DNA from: Lytechinus variegatus
Taxonomy: Eukaryota; Echinodermata; Echinoidea; Temnopleuroida; Toxopneustidae
Assembly: GCF_018143015.1 (NCBI RefSeq)
Contig: NC_054747.1
Coordinates: 763,407 to 827,406, forward strand
Reading direction: 5' to 3'
DNA length: 64,000 bases
The notes under the pieces are model-generated. The model was given only the letters and a program-made list of their open reading frames with translations, was not told the origin of the DNA and searched no databases. Shown here one piece after another: positions 32,701-47,700 of the stretch. The position numbers and the translations under genes are program-made. Numbering within the stretch: the first letter of the stretch is position 1; every line of letters begins with the position of its first letter.

Positions 32701-35700
32701 CCAATGTTGGACATACTTAGTCTATCACAAACAACATTGCAAGAGGTAATATTGATTATAGTTTTTACCTGAAAAACACCCTGCCTTGTTCTTTATTTCT
32801 CAAACCAATTACTGAAAAGGAAATTATTAACATTGCCAATTGTTTACAGAATGGAAAAGCCCCAGGAATTGATGGTGTTGACAATGCTGTTGTAAAAAGG
32901 ACAATTCATATTTTATGTAAACCATTATGCTTTATTTTCAATTTATGTATTCAAGAAGGAATATTTCCTGATAGTTGTAAAATATCACAAGTTATTCCTG
33001 TATATAAATCTGGTCCAAAAAATGTTTTCTCAAATTATAGACCAATTTCTTTATTATCATGTTTCTCCAAAATGCTGGAGAAATGTATTTATACTAGGCT
33101 AATTACATATTTTAACAATAATCATATACTTTATCAAAAACAATTTGGATTTAGAGAAAAACATTGTACATCTCATGCTCTGATAGATTCTTTAAATGAC
33201 ATTATAAATGCTTATGAGAATAACAAAATAACGTTTGGAGTGTTCATTGATCAAAAAAAGGCATTTGATTGTATTAACCATGACATATTGCTTAGTAAAT
33301 TATCTTTTTTATGGAATACGAGGTATTGCCCTTAAATTAATACATAATTATTTAAGTAATAGAAAGCAATGTGTTCTTTATAATTCATGTCATTCTGAGT
33401 TCAAGAAAGTATCAATAGGCGTACCGCAGGGTTCAATCCTCGGTCCTCTTCTTTTCCTTATATATGTTAATGATCTTCATCTCTGTTCTAATTTATTAAA
33501 ATTTGTTCTTTTTGCTGACGATACAAATATATTTTTTAGCCACAGTGACATAGGTTATTTACAACAAAATATGAATATTGAACTTAATAAAGTACAGGAA
33601 TGGTTCTCTGTTAATAACTTAGTTTTGAATATTCAGAAAACAAATTTTATGATCATCAGTAGAAATAATGTAGATAAAAAAATCCGTTAAATTATATATT
33701 AATGATACTGAAGTAGAAAGGGTGGAGAGTGTAAAATTTCTTGGAATCCACATTGATGATAATTTGAAATGGAAAAGTCATGTTAACAAGTTAAACTCCC
33801 TCATTTCTAGAAATATAGGTGTTTTAAATAGATTACGCGATTTTGTCCCACAAAATATTCTCTTAATGCTTTATAACACTTTAATTTTATCATATCTCAA
33901 TTATGGAATTATTGTTTGGGGGTCTTCAAATAAATATTTATTAGAAAGAACATTAGTTTTACAAAAAAGAGTAATCAGAATGATATCTTATTCTGGTTTC
34001 AGAGCTCACACTGCTCCACTCTTTCTTAAGTTTAAAATATTGCCTGTGTATGAATTATATAGTTACAATCTTGGTATCTTTATGTATTTATACTTTAAGA
34101 AATTACTTCCAATAAATTTTGATTCTTTATTTTGTAAAAATTCTGATATTCACAATTATGATACTAGAAGAAAATCTGATTACCGTGTATCATGTGGGAA
34201 ATTATCCTTATCCCGAAAGTCAATAATTCATAATGGTCCTTTATTCTGGAACAGTCTCCCTGAAGATGTCAAAAGTTCTCTATCCCTTCATGTATTTAAA
34301 TATAAACTAAAAACATTTCTTCTGCAAAAACTTTAATTTCGGTTTTTCCTAGACTAAGATACCTCAATTCATTTTTTTTTTCTTTTTTTTTCTAGTCTTT
34401 CTCTGCAAAATTCAAACTATTATTTACAAAATTGGGATTATGTTATAAGTTTTTAACTTTTTAAATGGTCCCCCACATTTACATATACTGTTTCTCTTCT
34501 TGTCTGATTTAAGTATTGTTCAGATTTTGGTTTATTGTTTTGTGTAGTGTATGTTTTCTTTATGCACTGGAATATATTGTACTGTATTTTGTAATACTAT
34601 CTTTACTCTGTATTGTTTTTTTTTTTATGAAGTGTGGAAATAAATGAATCAATGAATCAATCAATGAATAATGACGACACTGTGATTCGAATCCATGACC
34701 CTCGGAGAGTCAGAACCATTAGACTACTCCGCGCTCTATGAACGGCACTGGGAATTTCCGTGCTTTGTAAAACTATCAAGATGTCATATCAGGGCAGTGG
34801 CGTAATCAGTAATTTCGAGCGGGCTAGATATGGCACAAAAATCGATTATAAAAAGTTGCGAATGAAGCCAGCAAGCAAAAATGTCGACCTTTTATTACAA
34901 AATCCAATTTTGTGATAGATTTTTACATAAATTTCAGAAAATGATATCATATTTCACCCTTCTCTTTTCCTTTGTCTTCCTTTTTTTCCCTTTTTTTTCT
35001 TGGTCGTGAATTTTTGTTTTTCCCCTATCTGTACGCCATTGTGTTAAAAAAATAGCATAGAGGCCCAATATTGGCCACCGTGTTACATTTTGATCGGTTG
35101 AAAAAAAAACATTATGAAACTCCCTCTTGAAATTTAGCCTCCATTTTGCTGAATACCACAGGTTTATTCAGCTGGAAAATTAATAATTGTCAGTCCTTTT
35201 TCGCCTAATTACCTGACTTTGACTGATTAAAAAACTCATCTTGCACCAAACGTCCTCGTTATGCCTTCGGCAAGAAATGTATCCACATTGTGCTGCACTC
35301 AACCCAGGTGAGGTAAATCGGTACCTGGCAGGAATTTATTCCTAGAAATGCGTGTGTGATGTAATTTTAGTAATTACGACTGCCAAGCTACACCTGGGGT
35401 AATAATATCCAGATACTTTGGAAGCGCATAGAGACATTATTCATAAGTGTGATATGCACTATACAAGAACTGTATATCATTATATTATTAGTAGCATTAT
35501 TATTACTATTTTGCCACGCCGTATAGTAGTGAGAGCAGAGCGAGCAATGGGAATAAGCGCAACTGTGTAAATTGCATACAACCTTGTATACACTGAATAA
35601 TCTGGTTTTTGCTGGGTCCTAAGGGCTCGAATAGAGTACAATCAAATGTTTATTAAAAATCTAATAATTATGTTCCATAAGCAATACAATGCATAATATC

Positions 35701-38700
35701 AGTGACAACTGTTCGATTTTTTTGACATTTTTTTTTTAATTCATGTTTTACGCTTGCCAGCTGAAATTCGACGACTCCGTAAAAAGATCCAAGATTACCG
35801 ACCTGGTAATTGGACTATCAGAGATGCAGGGACTAGCTGCATAAGACCATCCAAGGTTAGACTAGGTGTCTTCGGGGTGCAAGACTCGGGCAAGAGTACT
35901 TTTCTCAACTCTCTGCACTTTGCCTACAAAGGTTTGAAGACTTCCATAAAAGCATATTGCGTTTCCTCACATTAGCTTAAGATCCACAAACCTTCATGGC
36001 ATCATCCGTCCCCCCCCCCCCAAAAAAAAAAAAAACATTTAAATAAAAAAAACAGGTTGATTCGCAAAATCCCGCCTTACGTTGTGAAATCGACTTTTAT
36101 ATTCTAGCAGAAATGTCTTTTTAATCTTCATTTTATCAATATATTGTGACATTAACCTGATGAAAAGAACACAGTGCCAGACAGTTTGATCACAGTGTCT
36201 TCACACAGTAAGAATATTATGCAAACTGTTAAAATGCACAAATTAAACAGTGCGAAGATATTTTCACACTGTGGACACCTCGACAGTGTGACTGTTCACG
36301 TGGTCGATTATATGTGAATATGACATTCGCACAGTAGAAATGCTCTAATTGAACAGTGTGAAAGTATTCTTGCATGTTTTTCCACAATGAACACTTTGCC
36401 ATAAACCGTGGGACACTGTGTTTTCATTAATGTATGCTTGCTCATTTTTTTTTTTACATATATTTGAATATTTGAATGTGCACATTCTTCTTTTATTTTT
36501 TAATGTGAAGCAACATGAATTAAGGACGTGCCACAATTAAAATTAAATTCATGTCGTTGTCACAAACTTTTGCACAAAAGTACCTCAGCGCCTAAATATT
36601 CCAAAAATATGCAAAATATAACATGGGCTCTCTGCTTGACTTTTTGCTTTCGAACTTCTTCGGATATTCTCATTCACAAGGTTGGACAATTTAAAACCTC
36701 ACAGGATCACTATGCTGGGTGTAAACATAATTATATTACTCATTCAAAATCTATGTACATTTCATCAAATTTCACAGTATAATTCGAAATTGCATGTATG
36801 TATAAGATAGATAATCCATTCATATTGCTATCCGATTGCCCCTTTAAGGCTGGCAACACCTTCAGATCTTTAAATTGTTGCAAAAAGAACAACTTTTCCC
36901 AAAAATTCGAAATTTCTGTTACAAATTTGCGAAGTAAAACAAATGCTGCACTTTTCTCAAAACCCATGTAATTTTCACCAAAATTTGCAAAGATGTATAG
37001 GAAACTATACTAAAGAGGTATAGACATCATATGGGTTTATGTGCTTGTTTCTAAATTATCAACACTTTTGTTGGAGAAAATTAGCTTTTTAAAACGTCAA
37101 ACTCGTCCAAAAGGTCTTGTATCCATGTGAGGAAGTATCTCAATCTGCTATTCCGTTTATTCAAACTCGGCGTCATATTCGTCATAATCGTAGAGGTATT
37201 AAAAAACGGTTCCATGGATAATTCAGCTAGCTAGCTTCAAATAACACCTCTAATATTTCATTAGAAGAAAGATCAAGGGGAAAAAATCCACTTATACCTA
37301 TTTCATGTAATTGTCACATGATCTACATTCTAACTGCAGATTCGATGTGTTATTTTATAACAAATAATGATAGAGTGCTTTGGAACTTTTCCTCACATAG
37401 TTACAAAGCCTTTGGCCCTCTCTTTTTTGGTGTCTTAAATACCACACTTTCCCCAACAAAAGTGTCATTCCAAAAAGCAAGCACATATTTTAATGTTTAC
37501 CCCGCTTAAGAACACAAGCTTGCAAATTTTGCTGAAAATGATGTGGATTTAAAAAATTGCGACATTTATTGTACTTCTCAGAATTTTAATAGAAATGTAA
37601 TTTTTTTTAGATTATGATTTTGTCATCTCCCACCACATGTGAAGAAAAATACAGGTGCTGCTAGCCTTAACCCTATCTAGGCCGGGGGGGGGGCCTCCGA
37701 GGCCCCCCCCCCCTCAACGTATCGCGATATTTTCGCCGTGCGATTTTTTTTTACCACGCCGCTCGCTGACTTTTTACTTTCAAGTCTTGCGCAACTTTTG
37801 AGACCAATTTTGCGTCACCTGGGTACGTGGTTCTGAAATTACGCAACATTATGTAAGTGCATGTCAGACCGAAAACTGCTCAAAAACGTGATTTTGTGTA
37901 CAAAGTCAATGCAAATTGTGTTTTCAACCAAAATTCATAAATGTATGATTATTTTTAGTTTTGCTAGTCTAAATGTATTCATTTTATGCTTTTTATGATC
38001 ACAGAAGAGTCCCCAACAAATTTCATTGAAAAAACAATGAAAAACAAAAGGTCAAAAAAACAAAGAAATACATAAGAAATTGCAAAAAACAATATAATAC
38101 ATATGAAAATGATTTGATATCACAATTCTTTTCATGTACACTTGCTAAGGACACCACAAAGAGTTTCTATACCAAAAATTAGTACATTTGGAGCTCTATT
38201 TAGGGAGTTAGAGGAAAAAGTATGATTTCGCATACTAATTACGCATAAATTAGCATAATCACTTAATAGCGATTCGCATGAAATAAATTACTATACAATC
38301 TTGTAGATTATGTCCCAGGCAACCCGCGTGCCAAATTTCGGTGCGATCGTGCGGTCGACGGCCGAGATCTTAGGGGGGGGGCCTGGGAGGCCCCCCCCCC
38401 CCCCCGGCCGCGCGTTTCCGTTTTACACCCTGGCGAAGGCATTTTCCGGAAAAGAAGCCAAAAAGCGACTAGTGAAGAGTCTACACACGTCGCTGGGTTG
38501 CATGCAGCGTGCGACACAGGCGAGTCCACCATACCACCGCATGCAATTTGCACAGTTACTGATCAGAGCACAGAGTTCCTCGGCACTTCATGTACAGAGA
38601 GAGCGGCAGTCAGGAGTGAAATCCGAACATGCTTTTGCAGTCGCGTTGTTTATGATAGTTTTTTTTTCTAAAAATAAATTATTAACTAAATGAATAGAAT

Positions 38701-41700
38701 GACAGACAAAATCAAAATAAACAGATACTTATAATGGAAAGACAAATTTAAGTTTGATGGATTGATACACTTAGAAGCTGCCGAAAGATAGATATAGAAG
38801 ACTGATAAATAGATAGAGACAAGATAGACCCCGGAGATAGATAAATAGATAAATAGATCGATAGATAGATAGATAGAAATAGAGAAAGAGAGAGAGAGAT
38901 GTGGATAGATAGAAAGAGAGAGAAAGAGATGGATGGATAGATAGAGAGAGGGGGAGACACAGCTAGAGAGGTCGATATATAGAGGGAGAGGGGGAGAGAG
39001 AGAAAGAGAGAGAGAAGGAGAGATGTTGTAGATAGAAATATGGACGGAGAAAGAGAGAAAGAAGACAGACAGATGCTAGAGAAGGAGAGAGATAGAGAAT
39101 TTGAGAGACAGATAGATAGATGTTAGATAGATAGAAAGATAAAGAATGAGAGAGACAGAGAATATAGACAAATTAACAGATAGATAGATACATAGATAGA
39201 TATATAGATAGAGAGAAATAGAGAAAGACAGACAGATGGATGGATAGATAGAGAGAGATAGATAATTTGAGATAGATAGATGTTAGATAAAGAATGAGAG
39301 AGACAGAGAAGATTATTAGATAGATAGATACTGCAGTATTGAACCTGGAAAGTATAAGCTCAGCTGCGGATAACTTCGGTGCGGACTTTGGATCGCGCGC
39401 CCAGCTGATAATGTAAACAAACGTAGACGTAGACTCTTCACTAGTCGCTTTTTGGCTACTTTTCCGGAAAATGCCTTCGCCAGGGTGTAAAACGGAAACG
39501 CGCCCCCCGGCCATAGGAACTCCCAAAATACCCCGGCCTAGATAGGGTTAAAAAACAAATAGCTATACGAAAGACTTTTTCATCTACCGCATACAATTCT
39601 GTACTATACTGTAAAATCTAATAAAATTTAAGTTGATTTACTTAAACAGGTTCAACGTACTCAGATGTGCCAAGGTCTCGACCCAAAGAACTTCTAATTG
39701 GTTAATTTCAAAGCTCAAAGACACTTTTACTCGAGGGCGTAGGACACTGCGTTTATGCGACCTCAAGCCAGAATTATGATTTGAATCATGAGTCAAAACA
39801 CAAACATGAATCACAATACCACAAAATCAGCGTTTAGACGACCTTCGTTCTAATTGATGTTTCTCCTAGGATTCTGGCCCATCAAGTGAGCACCACAGTG
39901 CGCAGTTTGCACGTGTTTTGGATCTCGAGAAATCAATATTTTGCTTCCAGAGTTCAGTCATACCTCATTTTGTTTATACTTCTATTCGTCCTATCGGTTT
40001 TTCGAAAATGGTGTTCGGAAGTAAATTTCAGCGTAGATCCAATTTATTACTAGATTGACAATGTCACTCAACAACAACTGAGATCATTGTCTGTCCAGTT
40101 AGTTCATTTACTAGAACTTGAAGTTGAAGATATGATAACAAATGAAAAGCAGTGGACGATGCGATGACCAAAACAGAACTCGAACATGTACATGTATTGC
40201 TCCTATGTACATACACTGAGCATAGTGGGGGCCTTGAGCTTGGCAAGAGTCAAACCGAAAATGGCTCAACACAGTGACGTCATATAATCGTGATTCAAGT
40301 GACGATTGACCTGTTTCGTTCGTGATTCTACAGAAACGTCTCTCCCTTTTTCCGTGTTTCAATTTAATGATTTGAGAGAAGTTTATTTTCACTTTTTGAC
40401 TAAACGCAATCGTGATTTTTCAGAATCATGATTTGAATCAGGATTCTATGGTAAAAATAAGTGGCCCATGAACGCACCTTTAGTCCCTCCGTAACAAAAT
40501 ATTCAGCAACGCAAGCTGTATGATGTACTTTCGCAACCGCAACGGGAGATATTAGATCCGCTGTTAGTATGCAAAATTCTAGTTGCTACTGGGGGTACAA
40601 AGATATCTCCGATTTGGGAGGAGTTTTTAGAGCTATGTTGGAGTCGTCGTAGAGCTTTAAAACGCCTTCGTTATATTGAAGCAACAGTCAAGCAACGCGC
40701 ATCTAGACAGATTATTACATTACTGCACTCCGTAAGGGAACCTATGCCCAATAATAAATTCTTGATTTCCATCAAAATAATGGTCTATATGGATTCAATT
40801 TTCAAAAATACATCCAGGTATCAATTTCTTACTATGTATCCTACAAGAACGAATTCATGGTGAAAGTACGATTTTTTTTTCCAAACTTACGAAATGGTGT
40901 CGCCTGCACCTTGTGGTGATCGAAACATCTGCTACACTACCATAAATGTCATGAATGTAGTATTCACAAGAATTTTGCACGCGATCTAATATTGTGTTGC
41001 TATTGATGCGAGAACTTGCAAATAGCAAAAAAATCAAGCACAGGGATGAACCCTTGTGAATGTTTGCATATTTAGAGTAAAGTAATAGTACTAAATTAAC
41101 AAGGTGCAAATTTGTTCGCTTCATTATAAAGGTGCATGGGAGCAAGTCTACATCGAGAGCAATACGGTATGGCCAGGAGGCGAGACTATGTTTCGAGATC
41201 CGGCTATACTAACCGATCAAGTAATAACTTTCGATACACGTGGGCTATCTGATCTGAGTACTTTCAGAGTTTCTGATGTCATGGATGAAATCAGTTGAGT
41301 ATTATGCATCTTTTACATGTCTTCTGCTTATATTGATAGTGTTTACCCCACCGGCGGATTTAATCCATCCCCCTTCGATTTGGGGGAGACTCGAATTGAA
41401 AATTGTCATTTTTGGGGAAGGTTGTGGTATAAAGAATCAGTATTACAATGTTTGCATTTGCAATGTGACCTATATGTAGCTGCCATCTTTTAAGTTACAA
41501 AATGGCCGACGAGAATCAGAGTTTTTCGATCATATATCTGTGTCTAAGTAACCTTGAATAATACTTTTCGCAATAAGCCAATATTTCTGACATTTATTGA
41601 CATAAAATAATAAACTTTTTTTCAGAAATAAAATCCTTGTGATGATTTTTTTTTTTTTTTTTTTGGGGGGGGGGCTTTTTTGTCTCGAGTAAACGAAGTT

Positions 41701-44700
41701 CGGTTGAGACCTATAAGTAATCACGCTTCCTGTTGATCAGTTAGTCCGTTAGACTGTTCGAAAATTTTAAAGTTTTTGTTTAACTTTCTCTCATACTTGG
41801 CGCATTTGATCCGTGGGTAATACTACATGAACATCTGCGAGGATGATTAGGTCAAAGGTCATACATGTATCTGGGTCAAAAGGTAAAATGATAATGTTAA
41901 AGTTTTTGTGCAACTTGCTCTAATTTTTTTCTGCATAAACTATGCCCACACTTGATTTATATGATCCTAAGGTAATACCACATGTGTGTCTATGAGGATG
42001 ATACGGTCATCTAGGAGTCAAAAGGCCAAGTGTTTGTTCAAATTACTCTCATTTATTTCTGCATCAATAATTGTGTTGACACTTGGTACATGATCATCCT
42101 TGGCTTATGTCACTTGCAGGCTGATGAGGGTGATGGGGTCAAAAGGTCAAATGGTGTTAAAGTTAATGTTCAACTTGCTCTTATTCTTACTCTTACTCTT
42201 AATTCATTTCCGCATGAAATATGTTGACACTGGGTTCATATGATGCTTGGGTAACTCCACGTCGTGTATGTCGTGTATGCCGTTTCTTATCATTTGGCAT
42301 GTGTTTCAAGTACAATGATCAAGGTCCGAGGTCATCATGGGTCAATGAACTTTGACCATATTGGGGTATCGATTAGATTATGGTTTTTACAAAATCATCG
42401 TAACTAAAAAGTGTATAGCAGTTATCACGTTTCACTGAGTATCTTGCATGAGTTTCATGTCATATGTTCAAGGTCAAAGATCATATGGGGTCAATGAACT
42501 TTCATCATGATGTGGTTTCAATACTTTACCAAGGGTAATATTTGGATTTTCAAGATAATTTTGCAATTTCAAGTCCCTATTATCTTAATTTTTTATTGAA
42601 TAATGGTCATGAAGTGGTTTAGAATCCAGTATTTTGTCGAAAACCATGTACTTGGCTGCCATTTTGTAATATGCAAGAGGGTGGCCGTATAGTTCTCGGT
42701 GCAAATGGAAACATTGTTATCCTGATCATTCATTATATAATTACCTTTCCAAAATATATTGTTTCTAATTTCTTCAAAATATGAACAAAGTCAACCCGAC
42801 TATAAGTTATTGTTAGTTTGTTTCATAGTTTGTGAAGCAACAAAACAACTGTAATAACCGGTAATAACAATTTTATTTTGTTTAATCGAACACTTCCCAT
42901 TAGGTGGAAAGCGAGGAATCAACCCTCATTGTCGGACTACTGGAGAGAGGATCGACTGTCCTATCTTTATCCTGAAATACAAGTACGTAATTATGGACAT
43001 GAGTGTGTGGGATGTCTTTTCATTATGTTTTTATTTGTTATATGCGTGTGGGTGCACGTGTGCAGATGCGTACTTTCGTTTATGATTGTGGGTGTATTCG
43101 TGTGAGTGAGTGATGTGGATGGGTGAAGACCTACATTAATGGTAGGGAGTGTGTGGCTGGGTGTGTGTGGAAAGCACATGTATATAAGAAAGAAATGAAA
43201 TGACATTAATGGCACTCCAGTCGCTCATTCCGAAATACATTGACAGCGTTTCCACAGGAGTTTTGGAATCTGTTTTCAGAAAGTTAATGTGTTGCTCTGT
43301 TTATTTGTTTACACGTGATCGGCTATTGGTTCAAAATCAAAAGCCGTTGCAAAATCGGCTTTTGGATTATCTTGCATCTTGCGTTTACACGCTGTCACAG
43401 CTCGCGGTGCAGAAAAATCGGCTCGCGTGGCAAAAAAAAATTGATGATCTGCGCACCAATAATATACGTCAAAATAAAGACAACGCTGGATCCTTGTACG
43501 TCATAATAGTACAGTGAATAAAATACGCCCCAATTGCCGATGCAGAATCGGCTTTCTGTTTACACGTAGAAAAAATGCTGATTCTGCATCGGCTCGCAGT
43601 TCTGAACCTACTACTTTGGTGGTGCAAAATTGCAGATTCTGCACCGACAGCCGATGCCAGTTGAATCGGCTTTTTTGTTGCAGCGTGTAAACACGGTAGT
43701 TTTTCCAGCCTAACGCACCCCATTTAATTTAGTTTTGTAAAGACTTGCAATTTTTGCGGACTCGGTTTTTTTCTATTTGAAATGACGGGCCTGAAAAAAT
43801 CTCCCCTTTTTATGTCGCAACCAGGCTAAACAACGTGGAGTGATTTGAACAAACTATATCATCATCAAATGCACTCTACCGACCAGTTTCATAAATGAAT
43901 TTTATGAGATGGGTTGTATGAGAGAAGGTTTCAGATTGGTTAATTGCACTCTTTTGCAATTACGTAATCCGGTGTATGGCCACGATCGTGGCATATAACA
44001 GCAATTTCTGCACGGTAGCTTGACTGTGTACAAGTTTTAATAGAATGATGTATTTTTTCATTACATTAACTAAACGAATATTGCTTTTTGTGTTGTATTA
44101 CAACTTCGTTTTTTTTTACTGAGCGTAATGAATCGAATCGAATTGTAATGCCTTGTGACAGTACATTTTTTAGTTCAGTAAGTTAAGATATATTTTTAAT
44201 ATATATACAATTTCAAGACAGAAGTGTTCCCCTCTTTTGAAAAGCTGCAAAACGAGCAGAAATAGTCATGAAGGGTCAATACAGAAATCGATTCTTTTGT
44301 CTGAGATGTCAATACAGATGAAAATCCATTCAAATCAAGCCCCTGCTTCTGTAGAGATAGTTTTGTGAGATAACATGGTTTGAGTCGTGGTTTGAAATAC
44401 CCATGCATGCTTGTTTGGTTATTTTTGTGTTTGCTTGTGCAGAGGTGTGATTGATTCATGTTAATGTTGATGTTAAGATGCATGAGAATAATAAGAAAAA
44501 ACGCTGAGAAACTCACTCATCACCACTGAAAAAAGAACGGTGACATTCAATATTGTGTCATTTTGTAAATTTTGGATTTTGACCTCGCCCAACATTTCAA
44601 GGCACCGCACCTCCATGTAAACGATAATCACATCATGTAGGGTATCGTTTTAAAGGAAATCAAATGATCTGTTCATTGATATTAGTTACACATTGATATT

Positions 44701-47700
44701 TACTCAAACTGATGTGAAACTCACTCATCACCACGGAAAAAACAGTGATTTTCAAAAATGTGTCATTCTGCAAATTTAAAATTAAAATTAATTACACATT
44801 AGTATTTACTATAGTCTAGGAGAGATTATCGATCAAAGTCAGATTTTCAAACTTGTTTTTAGGAGTTTACAATACCATTCGTATACATGAATTTCAAATT
44901 TCTCTTGTGCGTTTATTTCAACTATGCCTGCGGCCTCGATGAAATATAGAAACACGCAAGAAATTTTAAATCTATGCACTCATGGTATTTTGAACTACTT
45001 AGCATGCATTACATGTATATATTTTTTGTGATAATGAACAGTTTTTAATTCTAAGATTTAGGCGCGATGTAGGGACTTAGGTTACTCACCTTATTAGGAA
45101 GCTTTCGCAACCACTAGGCATTCCACTTCCGTGAACACAGAGAATGTATTGTCAAGTGCCTTTCATAACATTGAAATCTTTGTCGATGGTTGATGAATTG
45201 AAACAGCAATTTCTTCCTGGACTGGAGGCAAACAACATATTTGCAATTTTTCAGCTCCGAAACGCCAAACAAAGCTTTTGTTCCTATTCATCAATTTTCG
45301 CCAAAGACATTCCAGTTGTTCATTGTGATTTGACTTGCATTTTCAATACATTTGCTGTGTCCTTAGATTCGTCCTGCGTCGTGTGCAAATACTTTCTATA
45401 TGCACATGCGCTTGGGGCAGGTTCCTTGTTTTACCGAATAGTAAATCGCATCGAGTGCGCTGTGTCACCACAAAAATTATCACCATCATTTTATTTGTAT
45501 TTTGTTTCCTAGCTCTGCTACTGGAATACAACATTGTGGAAACTTCCTATCGTCACTTGTACCAAGAATCAGGCAAGAGTTCGGTAAGTTCTCTTATCTA
45601 AAAAAAGTATTATCATTACTTTGTTTTCTATTTTTAACACGTAAAATAAAGTGCAGTAGGTTTCACGACGCACCTTGTCTTTTTCTTGGGCAAATATTAG
45701 TCCTGAAAAGAACCAACCAAACTCGACGTTTCGACACGTGTGTTCTTGTCGTCTTCAGGTTAATCAGTAAAGTTTGTAAAAGGAGGTATTGTATACTCTG
45801 TCAAGTTGCCGTGCATGTCAAAACGTGAAGATTGAGTCGTCCTTTTCAGGGCCAACATTTGCCCAATAGATATACTCTTTTTACACAGGATTTTCTAAGC
45901 CTTGGACTGTCGCGAACCCCGAACTATCCTTAACCCCGTTCTTTTTTAGGTGATCTGTCAATCGACAGATTAACTATTAATTTCGTAAGAATTTTCTTTT
46001 TTATTTATTATTTCTTAACTTTTATTTTTCCACCCATTTCTTGTTACCATAAAATCTCCAAATCTACTCCATCAATTATCTTCTAAATATCATCAGTTAT
46101 GGGGACTTATCATGTCATCTGGATGAAACCAGTTCAAGGTCAAAAGGTCATCATGACGTCATCTAGACGCCATTTTGTAAAATCACATAATCATATCTTC
46201 ATTATCAATTGTCAAAAATTAACAATATTCACATCACATTAACTTCAGGTCAAGGGTCAACTGTCCATGTCATTAAAGGTCATGTAAAGGTCACGACGTG
46301 CGCGTACGCGCGCGTCAAAATTTTAAAATGCTCAAAATCACTTTTTGACCAAAGTAGAGTATGAATCAGGTCATTTTAAGCATTTCAAATATTTGCGCGC
46401 GCGCACAGTTCCGCGCGCGTTTCTGCGCGTAACGGCACTATACAACATAGGATCACCATTTTTTTATATCAATGCATCCGTAATAAAATTCAGAGTAATT
46501 TGATACCTTGATCAACTTTCTACAAGTAATAAAGGAATTAGCCTCCATCAAAGTTTACAGCACGCGCGCACGCGCGCACTAAACATAGACAATATATGTG
46601 CAAAAATATGCCTATACAAAATTCATAATAGCTTTTAAAGTAGTCCGTTGACCCCCATTTTTTTCACATTTGAATGGAGTATAGATGGGAGATATAATTT
46701 CATGTCACATTTGACCTGAAATTATATCATGACGTCATGAAAATGACGTCTGAACTAAAAAATTCCATTTTGCTACTTATGACGTCATCATAATTATGCT
46801 AATTTGACTCTAACTCTGTAAATATTGGTCAATTTTCGCTCAGTTTTCAGTATGTTGTAGCTGAGGACATACTCTTTCTATTTTGATGGCTATATTAACA
46901 TTTAAAGGAATGGATCATCCTTAAAAAATCCAAGTTAAAGAGTTATGTCATTTTCGCTCATTTTGTGTGCAATCTCTATGGGAAATGACTTTTTCTCAAA
47001 ACTGGATTTTACATTCCTCTATTTCGCGAGCCATATCTCCATTTTTTCTGGTCGGTTTTCTTTGAGCTTTGAGTATGTTGTAGCTGAGATTCTTAGCTAT
47101 CGGAAATGTTCATTTATTTTCCGATCAGATGCCTGGATAATCCATTTATTTCACTTGCAAAATTGGATTAGAGATCCTCTTCATTTGCTTATGTGTAGAG
47201 TCCTTGGCAATGTAAATGTCAGTTGTAGTGGTCACTAATGATTGTAAACAGCAAACTCACCTTTGACCTGTGACTCACAGACTGTGAAGTCTCTGAGATA
47301 TGGTACCTAGCTAGCTCTCTCCGCCTCTCTCTCTCTCTCTGCCTTATCTTTCCTTTTTTTACATCATCACAAGACGGATTAAACTGCAACTTTCCTTTCT
47401 GACACACTTATCAAAGTTTTCTTCTCGAGTAAACATGAGTTTTGTGAACGTCGTCAACTTAATACTTTTGTGGGTTTCTATCTCACTTGGAGCAAACGTC
47501 ACAGCCTACATTGTATCTTCCACCTCATCTCATATACAAGTTTTGTACTACCGTTTTTTCTGTTATTCACCAAGAGAAAAATCCAAAAGAACGTGTGTGC
47601 TAGCCAAGTCAGTTTTCTTATAACATCTGTGTGGTTTTGTGTCAGATATTAGGATTGTACAATAATTGGAACATTATATTGGAGGATTTCTACTTGGATT

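Noticed and set aside
38748-39526. Isoleucine/serine/leucine repeat proteins on the minus strand
   Set aside because: Translations of the GATA/GA microsatellite.
43217-43276. Possible extra GTPase exon between exons 5 and 6 with an AG and a GT in usable phase
   Set aside because: It overlaps the left end of a foldback element, and exons 5 and 6 already join in phase into family-like sequence.
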